NCBI GenBank assembly: GCA_038501195.1
Contig: JBBPUQ010000013.1
Coordinates: forward strand, 62,001 to 126,000
Source of the DNA: Nemania diffusa
Taxonomy: Eukaryota > Ascomycota > Sordariomycetes > Xylariales > Xylariaceae
Length of the DNA: 64,000 bases
Direction of reading: 5' to 3'
In this document: one piece after another, positions 9,327-56,100 of the stretch
How the letters are laid out: each line of letters opens with the position of its first letter
Numbering within the stretch: the stretch's first letter is position 1
Notes under the pieces: generated by a model
Told to the model about the DNA's origin: nothing
What the model saw: only the letters and a program-made list of their open reading frames with translations
Database searches by the model: none
Program-made: the position numbers and the translations under genes

Positions 9327-11357
9327 TATGAACTATTTTATAAAATTTATATATTCCTAAATTGCAAATAAAACATTTCATACTTTTGTTAGATTAAATA
9401 GTAAACCTGATAAAAATTTTATGGTTATGTTTACAGACTATATAGATGGATATTTATACCTAAGTGGAAAATAAACGGATAAAAAAAAAATAGATTTAGG
9501 AACTTTTTTTTATGCTGCGAAGCTAGCTAGCGTGCTATAGTTAAAAGTAGAACTAAAATTTGTTTAACTTCTAATGTGAATATTAAAGATTTAACCTTAT
9601 TATAATATACCTGTGGGACCCCTGCCTCGCTGGAGAGGTTAAGTCTAGGGTGAATAAAGGATTCTTATCTACTTTTAGGGAGCTGGACCTGCTGGTTTAG
9701 ATCACATTATAATTTAGTTAGGTCTTTTGGCTAGTTAAGCAAGAGCCAAGGTATATGGCATGTTCTTTAGGTTTCTATTGATTTCGCTCTATATACTTTA
9801 TGACTCTTTTGTCGATCCCTATGACTCATTGAAGATCCTTAAGACTCATTATAGATCCTTACTTCTTATAGCTATTTTAAATGATATGATAATCCATTTA
9901 TATAGTCTCATGATCAGACTAGATGGGTTGATCCTCGATATTTATCGTAAGATTTTCAGCTCAGATGGCTCTACAATTTATCTAGGTTGTACGATTATAT
10001 TATCTGATGTAATCTGATCTATGAGGGAAATAGGACGACGTAACATTACAGGTAAAGGTAAGGTATGATTCAGGGTGCTTCGCCTCTGCTGCACCCTCTG
10101 CTAGCTTCGCCTCTGCTGCACCCCTGCTAGCTTCGCAGCAGGGATTACTCCAAGAAAAGATGTGGCGTGGCAAGATAGAAGATTAGATTATGATGGCTAA
10201 TTGGAGATAGATTATAATCATAATACTAAAAATAATTAGCCTAGATATAAATCATACGATTATTATGGAATATAAGATAAGAGTAAGAAATCTTATAGGT
10301 CAAGGGTTATCTATGCAAGGGTTCATAGAATATGACAAGGCTACTATAGAGTAATAATAATGTCAGAAAGTAAGACAAAACCGGTTTTGTCTGCGTAGTA
10401 TAATGTAGTGGTGGACTAGATTGTAAATGTTTGAACAGTAAAACCTGTTTTAAATATAATCCTTGTCTTACGATGATCATCGTAAGAATTAGATCGATAA
10501 AATAAAACAGAAGATAGGGAAACTTCGAATACGATAGGTGAGATTTTTAGAATAAGACTCATCAATGATTAGGTTAAATATTTTTCGTAGGATACTTGAG
10601 GGGTAAATATAATGGTATGACTCCTAGATCAATCTATGTGAAGCGTCCCTCAAAATTGGTGAATAAATTACGTCATACGATATCTCTAAGTTTTCTATAG
10701 GTGCTAGTCTAATATAAGGAAATCTAGGCAGATAAGTAAACGTAATAAGACTCAGATTGTTAATTCTGAAGAATTATGTTTGATGAAGGATCAATATTAT
10801 TACTCGAAATTCTATTTAAGCTTAGGATAAATCATAGTATATCTTCTTCCTTATTCTTATCTCTGCTAAGCAAGCTCCCTTTTTTTATAAATATTCCAGA
10901 ATTTCTTTCCTGCTGCGAAGCAAGCACACTTTATTGTAGTTGTGGTCGGTCGAATGCACACTATAAGTCTTATTGTCAAATCTATTGATCAAATTCCCAT
11001 GGCAGATGATCGATCTCCCTCTGGACTAGATTCTTATACTTGATTCCCCGCTGGTTCCGCTTTGCAGCGATGTGTTAAGCTGTAGATAAATAAAGAAACG
11101 AAGGTGCGCGGCACGAAGCCTGAGTTTTTATTACTAAAAATAACGTGAAGGGTTCTTCTGTGTGAAACGTACAATAAATAAATTAAAAATAATACCAATC
11201 TAACCTAACTATTAGGTTAATTATATAAAGTTGTTAGTGATAAGTCTGCACCCTTCTACTGTTTATTGTTTATTTATTTATAGGGCCCAGGACTAGGGCC
11301 CAGGACTAGTCCTGGGCCTAAAGGAATGCAGTAAATATGCATAAAAAAAAAAGATAA
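9327..11357 (+). other. cob-cox1 spacer of unknown content, with GC clusters and short direct repeats
   Basis: No conserved protein recognised. An 85-codon frame at 9760-10017 extends in table 4 to about 10120 through a TGA, but has no motif I know. At about 9810-9865 a unit like AGATCCTTAAGACTCATT recurs two to three times. A cluster at about 10073-10145 repeats GCTTCGCCTCTGCTGCACCC twice, and 11282-11320 holds three GGGCCCAGGACTA-type palindromic units. Base use is more GC-rich than the introns. The stretch is bracketed by the two tRNA-Cys-like genes as direct repeats, so it may be an integrated sequence. Confidence 0.5.
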
Positions 11358-11427
11358 GAATTATGATGTAGTTGGTCTACACTTTGATTGCAGATCTTAA
11401 GTCTGAGGTTCAATTCCTCCATAATTC
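11358..11427 (+). tRNA. trnC: tRNA-Cys (GCA)
   Basis: Acceptor GAATTATG pairs with CATAATTC. The D arm GTAG-TTGGT-CTAC is perfect. The T arm is GAGG-TTCAATT-CCTC. The anticodon loop TTGCAGA places GCA at 34-36 after a U33. The anticodon stem has an internal mismatch (CTT-T-GA with TC-TT-AAG), a weakness shared with the copy at 9257. It lies just upstream of cox1. Confidence 0.75.
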
Positions 11428-11521
11428 TATAAAATATTCGTAAAATTATCTAGTTTCTTTTTATATTAATAAATTATAATATATTAAAATATAATAAACT
11501 TCTATTTATTATAAATGAAGG

Positions 11522-48050
<36,529 letters not shown>

Positions 48051-48235
48051 TTTCTTTACCTTCTTTAATTTTTAGTTTACATTTACCCTTCGCTCGTATA
48101 GGTTTTAAAGAGGCTATACTTTATTTATTCTCTAATTTAAAAGATGATTTCAATAGTATATGAGGTATACCTTTATCTGGACCTACCGATTCTTTACCTA
48201 GTAATGTTAAAGTAATTATTCCTACTCATCATAAC

Positions 48236-48898
48236 ATGACAGGTAAAGGTGTGGGAAGCTCAGGAAAGGATAGTGGAGATACAAGGCAAAGTAGTACAAG
48301 CTCAAATATACCAGGGGATGATGTTCCAACTAAATATTATATTAAACAAATTAATGAATTTATGGAGGAATATGCAACTCTAAATATTAATATAGCAGAA
48401 AAGCTTAAAAAAGCAGGCGAGGCTAACCTTTATTATGAAGATAAACCCGAGGTTCAAAGAGCGATTATGGCTTTACTTCAAACTCATTCTAGTTTCCTTA
48501 ACAAATCTTATGATGGACGAGCTACTTGAATAAATATAAATAAAAATTATTTACCTCAAGAGGTTAGATTAAAATTAGAAGAAATGGAAAAAAAAAGAAT
48601 TGAAATACAAAGTGATTATTTTTCTAAGATAGAAAAATTAAGTGAAAGTCGTAGCGTTGACGCTAGTTTAAAAGAATTTTTTACTATTACTAATGCTTAT
48701 AGAAACTCACTTAATAAAGAACTTAATTTAGCTGAACAAGAAGTGCATAAAAATATTAGACTTACCATTGCATATAAAAACCCCCAAGTAAAACAAGTAG
48801 TAAATTCGGATTTAATTATAGTTAAAAGAATTTTTAATGAACAAGATAGTTACTTAAAAAAAAGAGTAGAAGAAATTTTATTTCCTAAAAACAAGTAA
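48236..48898 (+). CDS. unknown ORF, about 220 residues, hydrophilic and helical
   Basis: ATG at 48236, one TGA Trp, stop 48896-48898. Not recognised. The frame is open upstream to about 48030 and overlaps the end of cox1 copy 2 in another frame, reading LPSLIFSLHLPFARIGF and LYLFSNLKDDFNSIWGIPLS. It may therefore be a former continuation of the cox1 tail, cut off by a frameshift. The N-terminus is Gly/Ser-rich; the rest is charged helix (KLEEMEKKRIEIQSDYFSKI; DSYLKKRVEEILFPKNK). Confidence 0.55.
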
Positions 48899-49004
48899 TT
48901 AATATCTAGTTTAAAAAGAGTCTTAATTAGTTAATTGTTTTTTTTTTTTTATTATGTATTCTAATTAGTGCTTGTGTCGGAATTTATTTTGTGTATTACA
49001 CAAA

Positions 49005-49075
49005 TTCTCATTAGCTCAAAGGTAGAGTATAATATTTATAATATTATGATTTTAGTTCGAATCTAAAAGGAGGAT
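49005..49075 (+). tRNA. trnI: tRNA-Ile (UAU)
   Basis: Acceptor TTCTCAT with AGGAGGA (one mismatch, one wobble). D arm GCTC-AAAGGTA-GAGT. Anticodon arm TAATA-TTTATAA-TATTA, perfect. T arm TTTAG-TTCGAAT-CTAAA, perfect. Anticodon UAU would read the AUA codon, which is common in the ORFs here. Confidence 0.82.
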
Positions 49076-49141
49076 GCACGCTAGTATGTACGTTAGCTTT
49101 ATTTCATAGATGCATAAAAAAGAACCAAATATATTTTTTTT

Positions 49142-49198
49142 ATGTATGCTGCTACGCTGCTACGCTGCTACGCTGTTACGCTGCTACGCTGCTACGCA
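49142..49198 (+). repeat. tandem GCTGCTAC/GCTACGCT repeat
   Basis: A GCTACGCT-type unit of 9-10 nt, about six copies (one with GTTACGCT), between trnI and nad1. Not coding in any supported frame. Confidence 0.85.
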
Positions 49199-49301
49199 CT
49201 AATAATAAAAAAAAAATAAATAATTTTTTTTTAAGCGTGCAGCACATAGGATTAGTAATATAAATTTTATTTCTACTATATTGTTACTCTTAATTTATCT
49301 G

Positions 49302-49470
49302 GAATGGATTAATTAAATTATAAATTGAAAAAAATGTATTATCTACCGCCAATTAAGTCTTGTAGCTTATTCTCTATATCTTTAGTAATTTCTTGGTAGC
49401 ATATGTGACTGTAGCATAAAGAAAAACTATAGTTAGTATGCAAAGTTGATTAGATTCGATAGATTTTATA
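49302..49470 (+). pseudogene. decayed copy of the nad1 5' end
   Basis: GAATGGATTAATTAAATTAT is shared with the stretch just before nad1 (49822). MYYLPP then parallels the nad1 start MYYMPP, and TAGCATATGTGACTGTAGCA is common to both, followed by AAAGAAAAAC and GTATGCAAAG blocks. A stop (TAA in the Glu codon of AERKT) and indels make it non-functional. Confidence 0.85.
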
Positions 49471-49853
49471 TGTTATTCCCAGGCCTGCTATGCAGGCCTG
49501 GAGTTGTTCTAATAATTTTTGTACTATTTATCACTGCGAAGCGAAAATAGCGACAAATAGTTCAAGATGATTAGTATATTTAATGTACATATTAATGTAT
49601 ATACTTAAATCCTTTTCTAGTTAATTTCACATGTGAAACGTTAAAAATTATTAGTGACTATCTGATGTTTTGTATGTTTACTTTTTAAAGTTTCAATTTT
49701 TAGTTGAATTATTATTATTATTTAGATTTTGTGCAGCACTAAATGATAATAAGTAGAATAAGTAATTAACTCAAATTATTGTTACCGTCATTTTTAATCT
49801 AATTTTTATATTATTTATGTAGAATGGATTAATTAAATTATAAGCTTAAATAC

Positions 49854-50148
49854 ATGTATTATATGCCTCCTACTTTAATATCTATTCTTGAAGTATTGTT
49901 GGTTATTGTTCCTGCCCTACTAAGTGTAGCATATGTGACTGTAGCAGAAAGAAAAACGATGGCTAGTATGCAAAGAAGATTGGGTCCTAATGCAGTAGGT
50001 TTTTTTGGATTATTACAAGCATTTGCAGATGCTCTAAAACTTCTATTAAAAAGAATATGTAGCCCCAACACAAGCTAATATAGTACTGTTTTTCTTAGGG
50101 CCCGTTATAACCTTAATTTTTGCTTTATTAGGGTATGGTGTTATTCCT
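49854..50148 (+). CDS. nad1: nad1 exon 1, with a +1 frameshift at an A5 run
   Basis: ATG TAT TAT ATG CCT, then the conserved [20 protein letters not shown] and [15 protein letters not shown] at 50048-50052 has one base too many: with four A the reading continues [28 protein letters not shown]. The length of 295 nt is one more than a whole number of codons, consistent with a single extra base. A homopolymer sequencing error is the simplest explanation. Confidence 0.93.
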
Positions 50149-53100
50149 TATGTCCATAGGGAGGTATAGTCAAACTCCGGGGAACTCCTAAAGCTTATAA
50201 TACTAAACTAAGTACGAAAGTACTTAAGCGGCTTAAGTAATTATTCAGGTATAGTAATAAGTTATAAGATGATTAGAGGGTTAAGCTCTAAGAAATGGAC
50301 AATCGCGGATCTAAGTCAGTATTAAATATTTATAATACTGTAAAAGAGCAACGAGCAGACGGCTATAGGTATTTATAGTATTATTGTAAATATTTAAGGT
50401 GTGCTCTAGTAGCTTAGAAATAAGTTCTCGTTAAATTGTATGCTAAAGATGACTACGATTCACCATTAATTGTAAGGGTTGTTCGCAACTCTAATTCTTT
50501 AAAAGTTAATTCTCGTCGTAATTATTCAACATTAAAAAATAAAATCGACGAAGACTCCGTTTCACACGCAGCACAAGTAGATCCTTGATTTATAACAGGG
50601 TTTACCGACGCTGAGGGTAGTTTTATGTGTAATATGACAAAAAAACCTAAATATAAAGCAGGTTGAGAAATTCAACCCGTTTTCCAAATTAAACTCCATG
50701 TTAAAGATTTTCCTGTTTTATTAGGAATTCAACATAGTTTAGGTAATATTGGTACTGTAGATAATAGCCAATCTACATGTAATTTTAGAGTCAGAAAATT
50801 GAAAGAGATAATAGAATTAATTAAATTTTTTGATAAGTATCCTTTAATTTCTAGAAAAAAAGGAGATTATCTGTTATTTAAACAAATTGTTTCTATTATC
50901 GAATTAAAAGAACATTTGACTACTGAAGGTTTACAAAGAATTATTAATTTAAAAGCAACTTTAAATTTCGGTTTATCAAAAGAATTACAATTAATGTTTC
51001 CTGAAACTGTTCCAGTTGCCCGTCCTTTAAGAGAACCTTGCGTAATTCCAAATCCACAGTGAATATCTGGATTTACATCAGGTGAAGGTAATTTCTCGGT
51101 TTCTTTAGATAATGGTATTTATAAGTCTCTTCTATTTAAAATAACTCAGCATGAAAAAGATGAGGTATTATTAATTGCAATTAAAGATTATTTGAATTGT
51201 GGGTATTGTTATTTAAGAAAAAAAGAAAACACGATGGATTTTAAAGTTACTAAGTTTTCTGATATTACTGAAATTATAATACCTTTTTTTAATAATAATC
51301 CAATATTAGGTGTAAAATCTTGAGATTTTAAAGATTGATGCTTAGTTTCGGAAATAGTAAAAAAAAGAGAACATAAATTAGAAGAAAATATTATAAAAAT
51401 AAAAGAAATTCAAAAGGGTATGAATAGGGGAAGAAGTTTTTAAATTTTTAATTATTGCATTTTATTTTTTGTATGGACCTGGTTTAGCTATTAGTGATTT
51501 TAATTTAGCTATATTATATTTGTTGGCTGTATCTGCTTTAGCTACTTATGGGATTTTATTAGCCGGATTTTTCCATATAAAAATTAGTCCTTCTTTTGTG
51601 TGAACAAAAGATTTTTCTCCAATTGAATTTCAAGAACAACCATTTTTGTTCTTAAAAAATGGTAAACTTGAAGCGAAACTTATTTTATTTAATTGTAAAT
51701 ATTATATTACTTTATTTATAAAATATGGACGTTCAACGACTAAGAGATGAGTACATAATAAAACAAATACTCTATCTAAAGTAATTGGAATCTTACTGTT
51801 TTTTTTTCCTTAACCTAGGTTCAAAACCAAGGGTCTGGATCCATATTATGGTGGTAAAGTATCAGTTTTTAATTGCAATGATTGTATGAAATAGTATGGC
51901 CTGACTTAATTTTATAACCATTTTTATTTTATTTATGTATATGTCAGCCAAATCTTTATTAAATAAATGTACTCATTTAAATAATAGCCTTTATAAAGGT
52001 AAACCTTCGGCTCAGAGGCCTAGTTCGCTCGCAAGCGAACGAAGGTAAATTTATATTAAATTAAATGTTTTATTTAATAGTGTTAAATATAAACATTTTT
52101 ATTCTACAAAAGCAACTTTTTTGGACAATTCTAAGTTTAATTTACAAGTTGATATCCAGGATATCAACCTAGAATTAAATGAAGATTTAAAAATCTTGCA
52201 TTCACTATATATAAAAGATTTATTCAAAGATAGAGCAGCCCCAGTGATACCTTTCGATTCTAATTTAATTTTAGCTACTTTTAATTTAGGGGACATTGAA
52301 GAAAGATCAGGGTTTTTAAAAGAGTGAGGATCTAAAGGTGGAATATATATTATAGAATATATACATAATCCTCTTATTTATTATATAGGTAGAACTACTC
52401 TTATAAAAAGAAGAATGAATAATCATATTAAAGCTGAAAGTAAAAGTAAATTTCATGTTTTTTTAAATTTAATTGGTTTAGAACATTTTAAATTTTCCAT
52501 TATAGAAACTTGTTCTCCGGATATTGTTGAACAAGGTAAAAGAGAAAATTATTACCTTCAAAAATTTTTACCTATATTAAATACAACTTTTTCATCTTCT
52601 TACTCTGAATCTGCTATTTATACAAGTTTAACAACTAAATTAATTAATTTAAAATCTACAGATTCTTGCTCAAATGACCACACACAAAAAAGTAATAAAC
52701 CAGTTACAATATTTGTATATTCTTTTAATGAAGATCAAGGTATAAATTCTATATTTGATAAGTATAATAGTATAGCTGAAGCAAGTAAAATTGAAAAAAT
52801 TGCTTATAATACTATATTATTATTTAGAGATACTAATGTACCTTTTAGAGGAAGATTATATTATACTAAAGCTATAGTAGATTTTAATTCTACATTGAAT
52901 CAAATTAAAAATAATTTAAAGGATGTAAAAATATATAGTAATATTGCTATAAAAGTATGAGCTTATGACGCTAAAACTTTAACTTTATTGAAAGGTAGTC
53001 CATTTGAATCTAAAACTCAATTAGCTAATCATTTAGGTATTAGTCGAGATGTTATTAATTATTTTATAGATACTAAAAAACCAGAAGGAGTTAAAGGAAC

Positions 53101-56100
53101 TTATTTATTTAGTAGGCCGCTTGAAGGTATAGAAATAAAAGATTTAAAAGAAATTTCAGAATCAATTAATTTAGCCCTTCGCTCGCTAGAGCGAGCTGGG
53201 CTGCGGAGCCGGTAATAAAGTGAAAGTATGAGCATATGATGCTAAAACTTTAGACTTAATAAATAATGAACCTTTTTCTAGTATATCAGTTGCAGCTGAT
53301 TATTTTAATGTAAATTATAAAACAATTAGCCGTAATTTAGATACGGAAAATTTTACAAAACAAAATAATATGCTTGTTTATCTATTTAAAAAAGAAATTA
53401 ATTCAGATTTAAAAATAGAATTATTAAAACTTGATAAAAACTTTTATAATATTCGTACAAAAGTTTGGGCTTATAAATTAGATGAAAAAGGGAAATTAAA
53501 TTTATTACTAAATCAACCTTTTAAAACTAAAAAAGAAGCTGCACAGAATTACATATACATAATAACAAAGTTTAATGAATATTTGGATTCAGGTAAAGAG
53601 TATAAAGGATTATTTATATATAGTACACCTATTTAAATTACCATTCGTACATTTATTCTTAAAATTCTTTTATATATAAAAATATTATATAAGTCATTAG
53701 TTTCATATTATTTTTTTTACATTAACGCATTTAAGCCGTCTTAAGAAAATAACTTAAGATTAAGACATAGTCTGAACCAGCTTGTAAAAGTTGGATGTAA
53801 AGTAGAAACAACTTCACGGTAACAGCATTGGAAGTGCTAATAGTAAATATGCTTTTTTAGGGTCAAAATGGCCCAATAAGGATGTGAATCTTTATTTAAA
53901 ACAAACTATAAGCGGGAAGTTCAGAAAGCAAAAAAAATTGCTTGCTATAATAGGTACTTTATTAAATTACATTTTATGTAATGGTGTAACTCCCTACTTC
54001 GTACTTCGAAGTACGAAGTACGAAGTTTGGGGCTCTAAAGTAAAAACTCTATTAAAGATGAATAATCCGCAAGTAACCAAAACGTCTAACTCGTTAGTAG
54101 GAACTTCAGAGGCCATACGTTTGTTATCTAACTTTCCATATAAAGGTTGTAGATTTTATAGTAGAGCCAAAGTAAATCACCCTAAATCTCCAAAAAGTAA
54201 AGATGAAAAATTTAATCAATGATTAGCTGGTTTGATCGATGGTGGTGGTAGTTTTTATTTAACTAAAAAAGGATATGCTAGCCTAGAAATTATCTTAGAT
54301 ATAAGAGATGAACATGCCTTACACATTATTAAAAATGTGTACGGTGGATCTATAAAACTTGTAACAGGTCAAAGAGCATTAAGATATTGTTTACGTCATA
54401 AAGAAGGTTTTTTAGCTTTAGTTAATGATGTAAACGGAGGAATTAGAAACTCTTATAGATTAATACAATTAAATAAAATTTGTTTAAAGTATGATATTAC
54501 TCTTATTTATCCTAATAAATTAACATATAATAATGGTTGATTATCAGGTTTTTTTGATGCAGATGGTTGTGTAACTTTGAATAGTAATAATGGACAATTA
54601 GCTATTTATTTAACTCAAAAAACTAGTGGAATTTTACAACCTATACTTGATATATATGGTGGTTCAATCTATATTGATAAAACATCTAATAGGTATAAAT
54701 GAGATATTACCAATAAAGAAGGTATTTTAAACCTTATATCTTATTTTAAGCAGTACCCTTCAAGATCTTTAAAAAAAAACAGATTACATTTAATACCTAG
54801 ATGTTATGAGTTAAAAGATCTTGGAGCCCATAAAGCTTTAAATGAAGATAAACCTTTATTGGCTAAAAGCTGAGATATTTTCAATATAAAATGAAAAAAA
54901 TATGAACAATAAAATTTAGTGTGTGTATATATGATTATTGGACCTGCTAAATTAATTTTTTTTACTTCTTTGCAAATAGAGCTGTTTTGTCTTATGCTTG
55001 ATATTTGCTATTGTTCTTAGCATAGAAGTTTGAATATGCTTTTTTAAGAGTATAATACAAATGGATTGGAATATAGGGAGCTTCAACCTCCAAATTCTCG
55101 GTTCGAGTCCGAGTACTGCGAACTCTCGTCTGTTATTCTTGACGAAGTCTCGTGTTATCCTTTACGAAGGTAAGTTAAGAAAAATGAAAAGAATCAAAAG
55201 AATCTTTAAACATTTCACTTTGGTGAATATAACTGTAGCTGTCTTTAGTTTATTTTTTGTGGCTCTAATTAGATATTCTGGTTTACCTGTATGAATTTTA
55301 GAAAATATTTTATATATAAATAATCCTCAAGATATTTATATATATCTTTTATCTGGATTTTTAGGTATAATAATTAGATTAGGTATAAGAGCTGTTATTG
55401 AAGAAGGGTTTTTTGATGGAAATGAACTATTTCCGCAACATATGACTGCTTCGCAGGATAATCCTAATCTTAATCCTTGAAACCTTAATGAATCAAGTCC
55501 AAGTCAACCCCCTCAAGGAAATCAACCTCCTCAATCTGTCGATCAAAATAGTAATTCTTCTTATTTAGAGCCTTGACGCTCACATAATTATGACGGGGAT
55601 GGTTTTAAAGTTAGAAACGGTCGTTTGTCTATTGATTGTACTTCAGAAGTAAGGTTTTATGATAAAAATAATCTACCTAATAAATCAAATGAGATTAGAA
55701 TAATGGCTGAAAATATAGCTAACGCATTTGAATACAAATATAATTACACTCGTAAAATGAATCGTGTAACGAATTTAAATGGTTCAGCTCATACTTGATT
55801 TAAAGATTATCTGAGATATACCTATCCAAATCGACATCCATCTAATTATATAAATAATGGGGTTTTACGAGAGGAGCTTAGAAATTTTGCTAGAAACTAA
55901 ATTTTTACGTCTGCACCGGTAATAAGAGATGATATCTATTTTCACTCTCGTGTACTGCTTCTCCGAAGGAGGAGTCTTATATTATTTGATTTTTTATGTG
56001 AAGCACTAATTCTATCATCTTTGGTAGAAAAAAGCTTCGCACAAAATATATTGTGGGTGCGAAGCGCGAAGCTTTTTTATTTAATTTGGGGTTATTTAAA

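Noticed and set aside
10776..10988. 70-codon frame in the cob-cox1 spacer
   Set aside because: Short, without motif, and no longer than expected by chance under table 4.
9700..11100. Possible rnpB or ribosomal RNA in the cob-cox1 spacer
   Set aside because: None of the conserved blocks of RNase P RNA or of rRNA could be found by eye. A covariance search would be decisive.
49142..49198. CRISPR-like array suggested by short repeats
   Set aside because: Units of 9-10 nt are contiguous without spacers; this is a simple tandem repeat in mitochondrial DNA.
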